This document shows positions 9,101 to 17,163 of a stretch of 64,000 nt of DNA, one piece after another (position 1 is the first letter of the stretch; each line of letters opens with the position of its first letter). The position numbers were made by a program, and so were the translations under genes. The DNA comes from Paenibacillus sp. PAMC 26794. Its GTDB lineage: Bacteria; Bacillota; Bacilli; Paenibacillales; Paenibacillaceae. Below the pieces are notes generated by a model. It had not been told where the DNA came from. It did no database searches and worked only from the letters and a program-made list of their open reading frames with translations. The stretch lies in NCBI RefSeq assembly GCF_000316035.1, contig NZ_ANHX01000016.1:56147-120146 (forward strand), in the 5' to 3' direction.

Positions 9101-11422
9101 TTTCCAATTGCCACCTGTACCCGTAAAAGTTAACAGCTCTTCGAACACATAATCGCTATCCTCGGAAGCAATGTATACCTTGCCGAAGTCGATGTTATTC
9201 TCCAGATCATACCAGTGCTTAAAGGATAACAATGCCCCTTCCGGACTCTCGGTGAGATCAATTGGTGGCGCAAGCAGATATGCATTGCTATTCGCCACAT
9301 AAGTTCCTTGCAGATTGGTTGCAATCACCTTGTCACCGGAGTATGCACTTCCAGGACCACTGCTTGGTGCTCCCCATATCCAGGTACTTCCGGTTCCGCC
9401 AGTGGTGAAGCCCAGCTGATCTTCTTCAAAATTCTGAAGATATCCTGGCTGAACACCATTGGACACAGCCACTTTATATACCTGACTTTCGAATCCGTTG
9501 TTGCCGTAATCATTCACGCGGATATAATACTCTACACCTTGCGGTTCAATAAGAAAAGCAGGGATTGTCGCTGTATATGTCCCATCTTTTTTATCTCCAG
9601 CAATCCGATTCATCGGCAGATAGACGTACTGGTTGGTGCCTGTCGTTTTGGCAAAAGCCTCGACGGAGACTACCGCGACGTTATCTGTCACATGAGCGGT
9701 TAATGGTATATCGATGCCTGTAAAGGCAGAATTAACAGGGGTATGTGCCAGTACCGGCTCTTCTAGATCATCTCCCGCCGTAACCACTCTGCCGGATACT
9801 GTGCCGATCCCTTCGAGTACCGAACCCACAGCATCAAGGGCATTAATAATGCCGTGACCGTAGCCGTTATTAGGAGATGTCGGATACTGACTATCTGTTC
9901 TCGGCGTGGCTGTATCTGTAATGATCTGCTCCAGCTGATCCACTGTAAGGGAATGATTGGCCTGAAGCAGCAGTGCAGCAAGCGCAGTTGTATGCGGGCC
10001 TGCCATGGACGTTCCGTTCCAGCCTCCCTCATATACACCGCCTGGAACTGCTGAACGGATATTCACACCAGGGGCAGATACTTCCGGTTTGATCTCACCA
10101 TACGGGGATGGGCCCAGCAGGGAGAACGAAGCCAGATTTCCGTTGATATCGGTTGCTCCTGTAGCAAAACTTTCAGGATAGTTGGCCGGGTTAGCAACAG
10201 AACCAGGTCCGCCCGGGTTACCCAGTCTCACATTTCCTGCGGAGAATTCCGGGAAAATCTGAGCATCACGCCAGGCTTGCACCATCGGTCGGAACCATTC
10301 ATCCAGCCCGGCACCGCCGCCCCATGAGTTGTTGACGACATCCGGTGCAAGTTCAGGATGCAGATTGCCTTCCGCATCCACCGGAGCGATCAACCATTGT
10401 CCGCCATCCAGAATAATGGCATCTGTTGTTTCCGGATTGAATATCCGTACACCAATCCACTTCGCACCGGGAGCAACCCCGATCTGGTTGGTGCCATCTG
10501 CTTCGGAGCCAACCATTGTACCCATCGTGTGCGTACCATGCCCGTCTCCGTCCGCAGGAAGTGAAGCATTACTGTGCGGATCATACCAGCTCAGTTCGGG
10601 ATCAACGATATTGCCCGAAGCATCCAGTCCCCGCCATTTGCTGCGAAGCGCAGGGTGGGTATAGTCCACACCGCTGTCCAGATTGGCAACAACAATCCCT
10701 GTTCCATCGATCCCCCGATCCCACACGGCTGGCGCATTGATGTAATCCAGGTTCCATTCCACGTTCTCTGTCGCAAGCTTGTCTTTTGCAGCAGGCTCTT
10801 TGTCTTTGACTCCGACTGAAGAGTCTTTAACTGGCGTTTGGACAGCATCTTTGCCTGGTGCCGCATTCGCCGGTTCTTTACTCACTTCTGCTTTCTGTAA
10901 GTATCTCGTCTCATTCGGTAGAATCTTCTCTACCTCAGGCAGCAGCGCAATCTGTTCCATGACTTCTTTGGTACTTGTCACTGCCAGTGAATTGACAATA
11001 AAATAGCTTTTATATTCTTTGACCTTACCCAGGTCAACTTCCTTTTCCAGATAAGTTTCCAATGGATATTGTGTACGTGAGGCCGTTTCTCGCAGAGAGC
11101 TGACGACCGAGCTTCGTACCGACAGTTTGGTAGCTGAAGCTGTTTGCTTCTCGATCGTCGCCTTTTCCATGGCTTGTTTGGATACGGACGCTGTATCCAC
11201 CTGCTCTTTCATTTTTACCAGATAAGTGACGTAGTCATTGCTCTCAAATTCCTTGCTTAGTTTCGCATTGACTTTGGAGGTGGAGCTCTTCTCCATACTG
11301 GATTTCATGTCGATCTTCTGTGATACGGCGTTTTCAGCTGAAACCGGATGAATGATAGATAATGCAAGGAGAAGCGACAGGCCCATAGAGAGCGGCTTGC
11401 GTAAACGATTTATCTTTATCAA
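6176..11422 (-). CDS. Large secreted subtilisin-like serine protease (S8, bacillopeptidase F-like)
   Basis: A 1748-residue multidomain exoprotease. Residues 1-29 are a signal peptide ending PVSA. About 55-175 is an I9-type propeptide. The S8 domain spans about 225-535 with catalytic Asp249 (NLDSGVDYTHP), His295 (GHGTHT), an oxyanion Asn in NNSWGGG near 365, and Ser472 (NGTSMAGPH). The rest is accessory: an immune-inhibitor-A/MAM-like jelly roll (WYIDDFAVEEL), a fibronectin type III domain, a second jelly roll (WFIDDFRVLGV), two carboxypeptidase-regulatory-like repeats, another beta-sandwich, and Big-like repeats. There is no LPXTG or SLH anchor; the tail is acidic. It is monocistronic with its own terminator. 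The role is probably extracellular protein degradation; the substrate is unknown. Confidence 0.92.
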   Translation of the reverse strand: MIKINRLRKPLSMGLSLLLALSIIHPVSAENAVSQKIDMKSSMEKSSTSKVNAKLSKEFESNDYVTYLVKMKEQVDTASVSKQAMEKATIEKQTASATKLSVRSSVVSSLRETASRTQYPLETYLEKEVDLGKVKEYKSYFIVNSLAVTSTKEVMEQIALLPEVEKILPNETRYLQKAEVSKEPANAAPGKDAVQTPVKDSSVGVKDKEPAAKDKLATENVEWNLDYINAPAVWDRGIDGTGIVVANLDSGVDYTHPALRSKWRGLDASGNIVDPELSWYDPHSNASLPADGDGHGTHTMGTMVGSEADGTNQIGVAPGAKWIGVRIFNPETTDAIILDGGQWLIAPVDAEGNLHPELAPDVVNNSWGGGAGLDEWFRPMVQAWRDAQIFPEFSAGNVRLGNPGGPGSVANPANYPESFATGATDINGNLASFSLLGPSPYGEIKPEVSAPGVNIRSAVPGGVYEGGWNGTSMAGPHTTALAALLLQANHSLTVDQLEQIITDTATPRTDSQYPTSPNNGYGHGIINALDAVGSVLEGIGTVSGRVVTAGDDLEEPVLAHTPVNSAFTGIDIPLTAHVTDNVAVVSVEAFAKTTGTNQYVYLPMNRIAGDKKDGTYTATIPAFLIEPQGVEYYIRVNDYGNNGFESQVYKVAVSNGVQPGYLQNFEEDQLGFTTGGTGSTWIWGAPSSGPGSAYSGDKVIATNLQGTYVANSNAYLLAPPIDLTESPEGALLSFKHWYDLENNIDFGKVYIASEDSDYVFEELLTFTGTGGNWKTQYVDLREYAGQQVFIKFNLTSDNSVQKAGWYIDDFAVEELDDIAPGAPAGLSATADILGNVALSWTGPSDEDLESYIVYRSTTAGAGYESIGTATGTTFTDTATVTDSTYYYTVAALDYSGNESDKSNEVSITVEVPQDIYIDHFDGSDDNGWTHSGTKDEWERGIPVTGPASAVSPPNVWATDLDNTYESGSNYSLVSPVIDLTDVSEGTLTFNHWYEIESGYDYGYVEVTKDGGTTWSELGKFSHSTNGKQWTPVFYDLDALTGNEVQFRFRLTSDNSVVKTGWFIDDFRVLGVAAETVTEDSAVVLNNDKPKPSYDNPWYKISRTDKAEFNKTKQQQPEVEKPETGSVNPQSLPASATVTVLETGRSVKTDPATGKYNFTHVAGDYTLKAEAYGYYPRTQQVTITDGSGAKANFNLEAIPHGQIEGVVTDERTGQPLADASVLVVEDANVGEVRTGSDGSFNIQVLEGSYTLSIRVADYYSKTVTVTVPGNGTAEANVALKPFIGFPGEIAYDDGTAENARAFNAADNAWAVRMTPELETAQLTGASFRFWNTEWPVPGGTAFQYAVYDASGAGGAPGRQLAGPFDGTALRNDQWTTVEFPEPVIVTGDFYIVYVQSLAGTSAPGLATDEDGPNAGRSWQRVGGAWSTSPDEEGNYMIRAVVRYPVNAPVLTAPANTYTNQSTFTVSGTSPASGAQIKIYNGKDLAGTTTVANGKFSYGVKLRSGINAITAEAVVDGKTTDRSLPVVIILDQTKPQLTILTPAQGDRINAEVVHVTGNVVEQFLDKVTVNGQTVQVGKDRSFSHRVLVNEGENTITITATDIAGNKTTVTRTVYVETALPELTNITPAEDVRITSGESVTVSFDSKPGLQASFRIQLPLNLNAQGAGEISLVETEAGRYTGTYTTPSSLVLDGGVIVIRAQDAAGNKVEAEAAGRLFVSAAQEQSVPEPDSSPEETETEVDPSSAEGLQP

Positions 11423-12030
11423 ACTTTTCCACTCCTTTTACCCGGTTTTTGTAATACAGCGATTTACTGTATCCATTCCTTCAAACGAAACGATGAAACG
11501 GCCTTCATTGGTCAGACGTATTGCGTTTCATTTACTCCAAGCCTCACCTCCTTTACAGGACAAGTTATTAATTTAATTACATTGTATGTGAAGGATTATA
11601 AAACTCTTAATGAATGGATATTAAAGAAGTGAATTTCAGATCAATCATTTTTGAGGTTGGAAGTGTTTTCGCATTCAACAAGGAGGGTAACCAAGAGCGT
11701 TAGCAAGAACGCATAATTTACATGGGAGCTTCATTGATGTGGTTGGATCAGGAGCTTTCTTGGAGTTAGGTGTATACTTCTTAAAATTACATATAATATA
11801 AAATTTAGAATCCAATTGTATTTTTATGGTATATTATAGAGTCATACTTCGAGATACACAAGCACTTTTATTGAAAAAAATAGAAAATAAGTCTTTTTAA
11901 TGCTTTTTAAGTCCATTGACTCTGCTTTTCTTAATTTTTATACGCAAATGCGAAAGATATCATCTTTTGATAGATTAAAATGGTTCTTTATAACTATGAA
12001 GAATTTATTCTGACATCTTATTCTGACATC
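11423..12030. other. Long intergenic stretch; possible non-coding transcript and gene remnants
   Basis: No convincing gene was found between the protease start and the GH16 stop. An AT-rich promoter-like stretch is present around 11810-11840 (TATATTATA), followed about 200 bases later by the hairpin at 12031-12068, which would terminate a plus-strand RNA. The 11640-11790 part is less AT-rich and contains short broken frames, including an AGGAGGG motif with no good start codon after it, and could be a decayed gene or repeat. A perfect 13-bp tandem repeat lies at 12005-12030. All functional readings are speculative. Confidence 0.3.
12005..12030. repeat. Perfect 13-bp tandem repeat beside a terminator
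   Basis: TTATTCTGACATC occurs twice head to tail, immediately before the hairpin at 12031. A third, partial copy (TTCTGACAT) lies just beyond the hairpin at 12072-12080. Confidence 0.8.
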
Positions 12031-12068
12031 AAAAAGAACGACGAGATAAACCTGTCGCCGTTCTTTTT
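12031..12068. terminator. Bidirectional terminator downstream of the GH16 gene
   Basis: AAAAAGAACG (12031-12040) pairs perfectly with CGTTCTTTTT (12059-12068), with further partial pairing inside. The A and T tracts allow termination on either strand. It lies about 97 bases after the GH16 stop codon. Confidence 0.65.
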
Positions 12069-12164
12069 GGGTTCTGACATTTTCAGTTAAGCGTTTCCTC
12101 GATAGTCGAAAATCAAATGGGCGGATGAAATAAAGTATACAGTTCTTGATCTTTTTCCAATTTA

Positions 12165-13403
12165 TCAGTTCAATTTGCTAAAAGACCACCTCTGAGCATC
12201 TGTACCGTTATCATTCCATTGCTGCACTGCCGCCCCATCTGCCGTTGAAGAGTTCGAAACATCGACTGCCAATCCATTGATTTTGGAAATGATTTTATGA
12301 TAACCGTTCCCCGTATCCTGGATGCTCCACCTTTGGGCATTGGACCCGTTATCATCCCATTGCTGCAATTGTACTCCGGCCGAGGAGGATGAGTTGGGCA
12401 CATCCAGCACTTTTCCGCTGTGGACCGCCGTAAGCTTGTAATAGCCATCCCCTGTGCTATTCACTCTGAACGTTTGATTGCTTGCACTATAATTAGTCCA
12501 CTGCTGCACCTTGGCTCCGCTCGCCGTAGACACGTCCACAATATCCATGACTTTTCCGCTTGCTTTCGAACTGATCGTGTAAAGACCACCATTGACAATA
12601 CTCGGTGCTGCCGCTGCCTGGTAAACACGTACATAGTCGACAAGCATTTGTGACGGGAAAGGTGTCGCATTATTCGGGCTGCCAGGCCAATTTCCGCCTA
12701 CAGCCATATTCAAGAGGAGGAAGAACGGACGCTGGAACTCCTCGGTGTTCCCTGTTCCATTTTCGATATAAAATTCATTGAATTGTTTGCCATCTACAAA
12801 CCAGCGGATATATTTGGCGTCCCATTCGATGCTGTATACATGAAATTGAGAAAAATCAAGATTCTCCGATATCTTTCCATAGTCGGCATGCCCGTTAGCA
12901 TCCCAATGTACGGTGCCGTTTACATAAGCATTGTTATTGACCCGCTCCATAATATCGATCTCTCCGCTCTTTGGCCAACCTACAGAAGTAATATTGCTTC
13001 CCAGCATCCAAAAAGCAGGCCATAACCCCTGACCGGACGGAAGCTTGATCCGTGCTTCAACTTTCCCGTACGTAAACTCCTTCAAACCTTGGGTTTTGAT
13101 TCGGGCCGAGGTATAATTGCTGCCATTGTAATTTTCTTTACGCGCGGTAATGACCAGATTTCCACCGGTCACTTGCAGATTTTCGGGACGATTTGTATAA
13201 TACTGCAATTCATTATTTCCCCATCCGCTGCTGCCCGTACCAATCTCCGCCGACCAGTTCGAGGTATTCAGGGAGCTTCCAGTGAATTCGTCACTCCACA
13301 CCAGATTCCAATTGGTCGCAGCACTCGTCGTCGTACCAGGCAGTAAAACGATCAAAAAACTGAAAAGCACAAGCAGACTTACGAATTTCTTTTTTTTCAA
13401 CAA
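12165..13403 (-). CDS. Secreted GH16 endo-beta-glucanase (laminarinase-like) with ricin-type lectin domain
   Basis: A 412-residue secreted hydrolase. Residues 1-29 form a signal peptide (MLKKKK, hydrophobic core, TTSAA). The GH16 domain spans about 30-265 with the motif GEIDIMERV; Glu148 is the predicted nucleophile and Glu153 the acid/base. The GLWPAFWMLG and GTVHWDANG stretches fit laminarinase-like (beta-1,3 or 1,3/1,4) GH16 enzymes. Residues about 270-412 form a beta-trefoil ricin/CBM13 domain with three Q-x-W repeats (VQQWTNY, LQQWDDN, VQQWNDN). It acts outside the cell on beta-glucan. A cre-like site lies before the start. Exact linkage specificity cannot be read from sequence. Confidence 0.93.
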   Translation of the reverse strand: MLKKKKFVSLLVLFSFLIVLLPGTTTSAATNWNLVWSDEFTGSSLNTSNWSAEIGTGSSGWGNNELQYYTNRPENLQVTGGNLVITARKENYNGSNYTSARIKTQGLKEFTYGKVEARIKLPSGQGLWPAFWMLGSNITSVGWPKSGEIDIMERVNNNAYVNGTVHWDANGHADYGKISENLDFSQFHVYSIEWDAKYIRWFVDGKQFNEFYIENGTGNTEEFQRPFFLLLNMAVGGNWPGSPNNATPFPSQMLVDYVRVYQAAAAPSIVNGGLYTISSKASGKVMDIVDVSTASGAKVQQWTNYSASNQTFRVNSTGDGYYKLTAVHSGKVLDVPNSSSSAGVQLQQWDDNGSNAQRWSIQDTGNGYHKIISKINGLAVDVSNSSTADGAAVQQWNDNGTDAQRWSFSKLN

Positions 13404-13465
13404 ACTGTTCCCTCCCCATAATAACGGACTGATTTTGAACGGGCGCCCCCATTCTTCTCAATCAA

Positions 13466-13479
13466 TAACAACGTTTACA
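13466..13479 (-). promoter_or_regulatory. cre-like CcpA site before the GH16 gene
   Basis: On the minus strand it reads TGTAAACGTTGTTA, matching the cre consensus TGWAANCGNTNWCA at 13 of 14 positions. It lies about 63-76 bases before the GH16 start codon, so catabolite repression of the glucanase is likely. Consensus match only. Confidence 0.5.
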
Positions 13480-13662
13480 TTAAATGTATTCTACTTGCGA
13501 CTCAATTATTTCTATAATGACACTGGATATACAATGGACAAGACAAAATTTAAAAGTATTTTGTCAGGTCTGTGCGAATGAACGGTCCATACCTGGTGAC
13601 CTGTAATATATTGGGGACATGGCAATGGATTCGTTATCAACGTAAGAAAGGAGATCATCATC

Positions 13663-14643
13663 TTGAGTAGACAAGTGATTATTAACGCGGACGATTTTGG
13701 TCTCTCACCTAGCGTTAATCAGGGAATTATTCAAGCCTATCTGGCTGGAGGGATTACGAGTACTTCAATGATGGTGAATATGCCGGGCCTCGACCATGCA
13801 GTAAGCTCTGCCTGTTCGTTGCCAGACCTTGGAATCGGATTGCATTTCAACCTGACTTACGGGAGACCCGTGTCCGAACCTTCCCAGGTGCCCTCTTTGG
13901 TGAATCCTGACGGTTCTTTTTATAAGGGCGACAATGTTACCATACGAGACATAGCTGATATTGCGAAAGAACTCGATGCACAATGGAATGCTTTTATCCA
14001 GACCTCCTTTACGCCTACACATCTGGATTCCCATCAACTGCTGCACCAAAACGATCCCAGAATATATAAAATCATGGCCGAGAAAGCCGTCCGGGAAAAC
14101 ATCCCGCTCCGGAGATCGCAAATCCGGCATTCCATACCAGATTTGTCTGCCCCCCGAATGACGGATACAATTTTGCTGGACACGTATGAAGGACCCGAAG
14201 GCTTACGTCGTTTGCTCCATCATTTGTCTTCGCTCCGCGCAGGTGTCACCGAGATTGTATGTCATCCCGGATATGTAGATGATGTGCTGCGTGACATATC
14301 CAATTGGCTGGACATTCGCGAGCATGAGCTTAAGGTATTTATCAATCCGATAATCCCCCGAACGCTACAGGAACTGGGCATTATCCCCATAAACTACAAA
14401 ACGATGAATGCTATACCGGATGCATACTCCGAACTGCTCCCTATAAGAACACCAATACCGATACCAGGATCTGGAACACTAACATTGCCCGTAATATCAC
14501 CTACATCATTAACATCCACCAAAAAAACTCGTTATCTCCGCCAGCGCTTATCCAAGCAGCAACGTATAATTAAGGCGCTTCGGATGTCCAGTAAACGAAG
14601 AGCCAAAGCCCGAACGGTCTCACGAAAAACACGAAAGCATTAG
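13663..14643 (+). CDS. ChbG/YdjC-family carbohydrate deacetylase
   Basis: A 326-residue member of the YdjC/ChbG (HpnK) family, metal-dependent enzymes that deacetylate N-acetylated sugars such as chitooligosaccharides. The start is TTG 13663, set by AAGGAG 9 bases upstream. Family signatures are visible: the metal-binding NADDFGLSP at residues 7-15, GIGLHFNLTYGRP, THLDSHQLLH (two His near residue 120), and EIVCHPGYVDD. The last roughly 60 residues are basic and Pro/Thr-rich (ending RKTRKH) and lie outside the catalytic domain; their role is unknown. It is divergent from the GH16 gene and convergent with the fucosidase, with a shared terminator. Confidence 0.88.
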   Translation: MSRQVIINADDFGLSPSVNQGIIQAYLAGGITSTSMMVNMPGLDHAVSSACSLPDLGIGLHFNLTYGRPVSEPSQVPSLVNPDGSFYKGDNVTIRDIADIAKELDAQWNAFIQTSFTPTHLDSHQLLHQNDPRIYKIMAEKAVRENIPLRRSQIRHSIPDLSAPRMTDTILLDTYEGPEGLRRLLHHLSSLRAGVTEIVCHPGYVDDVLRDISNWLDIREHELKVFINPIIPRTLQELGIIPINYKTMNAIPDAYSELLPIRTPIPIPGSGTLTLPVISPTSLTSTKKTRYLRQRLSKQQRIIKALRMSSKRRAKARTVSRKTRKH

Positions 14644-14672
14644 ACTGCAAAAGGCTGACTCATCATTAAAAT

Positions 14673-14712
14673 AGGACCGTTACCAGTGTGTCCCCTTCCT
14701 GGTAACGGTCCT
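14673..14712. terminator. Bidirectional terminator between the ChbG-like gene and GH29
   Basis: A perfect 14-bp stem, AGGACCGTTACCAG paired with CTGGTAACGGTCCT, with a 12-base loop. It lies between two convergent genes. Confidence 0.85.
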
Positions 14713-14720
14713 TCATTCAA

Positions 14721-16181
14721 TTAATCCAATTCAATTTTGAAAACAATCGGCGCATTACTTTTCACAGTTGTCGTTGTGATCGTCAGTGCGTCCGCTGTTC
14801 TCTCCCATTTCGGTTGTTCCTCGTAACCAAGTACCTGAATACCTTGAATAACGCCTTGAAAATGATGAGAATTTTCCTTCAGCGATTTAATGTGAATCAC
14901 CCCGTTATCCGGGTAGGCAAGAACCGTGGCATACAGACTGCTTTCTTTTAACGTAAACCGTATATCTTCACTTGTAAATATCTTCGTATCCCCGTCAGTG
15001 AATTGTCCTTCCTTCACCTCTGTCGGACCCTCGCCAAACGTACGCCAGAATGACGTGTCATAGATCGCTTCCCCATTCACTTCCAGCCACTTGCCGATAC
15101 TCAGCAAAATGTCGCGATCTTCATCCGGTATGCTGCCGTCTGCTTTGGGTCCAATGTTCAGCAGTAAATTTCCGTTTTTGCTTACAATATCGACGAGATC
15201 CCGAATGATCTCTTCGGCTGTTTTATAGTTATTATTTTCCGTATAACACCATGAGTTTTTAGCGACAGCTGTATCCGTTTGCCAAAAATAGGGCTTGAGC
15301 TCAGCAAACTGTCCCCGCTCCACATCCGGAACGGCACTTCCAAACATATAGGCCTCATGTTTATAATTGATAGCTACAGGCACACCCCATTCTTCGCCTT
15401 TGTTATAATAATAAGCAGCAAATTTTTTAAGATAGGGCTTGAATGCAACCGTTTGAATCCACCAATCGAAATAAAAGACCTTTGGCTGATATTGATCGAC
15501 CAGTTCACAGCATCGAATCAACCAGTCTTCCAGATACTCCTCGGTTGGAGGTGAGTCATACAAGTCGAAGTGATCCTTGGGTTCAGGCATGGCAGGCCAA
15601 TAGAAATCCCCACGCTCCAGGGGTTCCTTAATATCTGAATCAAACTCCTTCCCGTGAGACATGAAGAACCAGTGCTCGGCGCGGTGAGACGACACACATA
15701 AGGTCAGCCCCTGCTTCTCATACGCAACCTTCATCTCACCCAGAAGATCCCGTTTGGGGCCCATTTCATATGTGTTATAGTGAGAGATAGAGCTTTTGTA
15801 CATCTGAAAACCATCATGGTGCTCAGCCACAGGCATAACATATCTGGCTCCAGCTTGTTTGAATAACGTTGCCCATTCATCTGCATCGAACTTCTCTGCA
15901 CGAAACATCGGAATGAAGTCTTTATATCCAAAGTCCTTATGGGGTCCATATACCGCAAGGTGATGTTCATAAGCTTTGGTGCCTTGTATGTACATATTTC
16001 GCGAATACCATTCGCTATCATAGGCCGGTACAGAATATAGCCCCCAGTGAATGAATATGCCGAATTTCGCTTTTTGGTACCATTCGGGAGCTTGAAAGGC
16101 GCTAAGCGAACTCCAGTTGTCCTTGAATTTACCATTGGCAATCGTTGCTTCAATCTGTTGCAAATATTCGTTTTTGTACAT
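14721..16181 (-). CDS. GH29 alpha-L-fucosidase
   Basis: A 486-residue retaining alpha-L-fucosidase. Family 29 motifs include KAKFGIFIHWGLYSVPAYDSEWY (about residues 38-59), MPVAEHHDGFQMY, and KVFYFDWW, where Asp239 is the predicted nucleophile; NLLLNIGPKADGSIPDED follows. A C-terminal beta-sandwich ends the protein. It has no signal peptide, so it works on imported fucosides. It is divergently paired with an AraC regulator 122 bases away, which probably controls it. The acid/base residue is poorly conserved in GH29 and is not assigned. Confidence 0.94.
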   Translation of the reverse strand: MYKNEYLQQIEATIANGKFKDNWSSLSAFQAPEWYQKAKFGIFIHWGLYSVPAYDSEWYSRNMYIQGTKAYEHHLAVYGPHKDFGYKDFIPMFRAEKFDADEWATLFKQAGARYVMPVAEHHDGFQMYKSSISHYNTYEMGPKRDLLGEMKVAYEKQGLTLCVSSHRAEHWFFMSHGKEFDSDIKEPLERGDFYWPAMPEPKDHFDLYDSPPTEEYLEDWLIRCCELVDQYQPKVFYFDWWIQTVAFKPYLKKFAAYYYNKGEEWGVPVAINYKHEAYMFGSAVPDVERGQFAELKPYFWQTDTAVAKNSWCYTENNNYKTAEEIIRDLVDIVSKNGNLLLNIGPKADGSIPDEDRDILLSIGKWLEVNGEAIYDTSFWRTFGEGPTEVKEGQFTDGDTKIFTSEDIRFTLKESSLYATVLAYPDNGVIHIKSLKENSHHFQGVIQGIQVLGYEEQPKWERTADALTITTTTVKSNAPIVFKIELD

Positions 16182-16303
16182 GAGATGTTCTCATCCCTTC
16201 TGTTATTGTCTGTAGTTGTATTGTAGTGCTACGGCCGAAGGATAGACATGCAGAACACTAACTTTTAGATGGACAATAATAACCTTGTATGGAGGTGAAA
16301 AGT

Positions 16304-17137
16304 ATGAATCACCAAACTTTGCTTACGAACTACCTGTCTAATCTCCAAGTCGAATTATTCATGGTCAATTACAATCGGTGTGATACCGATTGGCGGGATC
16401 TGGATTACACGCCCGATTACAGCAAGTTTTATTTCATATGCGAAGGTGAAGGTTGGCTCAAGATTGGGAATGAGGAGTATTATCCTGCGCCTAATCAGCT
16501 TATTTTAATGCCAGAGGGGATCAAACAGTCCTACTCTGCCATTAATGACCGTCCTTTTCTCAAATATTGGTGTCACTTTAGCGCAAAGGTTGGGGGAATC
16601 AATTTGTTCCAAATTCTGAAATTCCCACACATCTGTACGATTGATCAACCTGAGTTGATTCAAGCAATCTTCAGCAGTATCCTTACATATGCAAAATCCG
16701 ATGAAGTCTATGGCCATATGATGGCCAAGAGCAAACTAACCGAGTTACTATCCCACTATATAATGAATCTGGATCTGGATCAGATCTCTTTTATTAACGT
16801 GCCTGTCATGGAGAAACTGTCCACCATTCTGGCGTATATTGATTCCAACATCGAAGAGAATATTTCGGTTCAGGATCTGGCCCAGATCGCCTACATGCAT
16901 CCGAATTATTTCATTCGATTCTTCAAGCAGCAGATCGGTGTTCCTCCGATCCTCTATATTACTGGCAAAAAAATCGATAAAGCCAAGGAACTGCTGACCT
17001 GCACCCCGAACACAATAACTGCCATCGCCGAGCATCTCGGTTTCAGTGATTTGTATTATTTCTCCAGACAGTTCAAAAAGCATACAGGGCTCACGCCCAC
17101 GGAGTACCGCAAACAAAAAACGGTACTGACAACGTAA
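16304..17137 (+). CDS. AraC-family transcriptional regulator
   Basis: A 277-residue AraC-type regulator: an N-terminal cupin-like sugar-sensing domain (about 1-165) and a C-terminal double helix-turn-helix (about 175-275, with NISVQDLAQIAYMHPNYFIRFFKQQIG and the family signature IAEHLGFSDLYYFSRQFKKHTGLTPTEYR). An ATG at 16289 is in frame, but GGAGGTGA lies directly after it and is correctly spaced for ATG 16304, which is preferred. It is divergent from the GH29 fucosidase and convergent with the GH30 gene. Control of the fucosidase is the likeliest role; control of the GH30 operon is possible. Confidence 0.92.
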   Translation: MNHQTLLTNYLSNLQVELFMVNYNRCDTDWRDLDYTPDYSKFYFICEGEGWLKIGNEEYYPAPNQLILMPEGIKQSYSAINDRPFLKYWCHFSAKVGGINLFQILKFPHICTIDQPELIQAIFSSILTYAKSDEVYGHMMAKSKLTELLSHYIMNLDLDQISFINVPVMEKLSTILAYIDSNIEENISVQDLAQIAYMHPNYFIRFFKQQIGVPPILYITGKKIDKAKELLTCTPNTITAIAEHLGFSDLYYFSRQFKKHTGLTPTEYRKQKTVLTT

Positions 17138-17163
17138 GACGTAAGCCCTGATCTCAGGTATGT

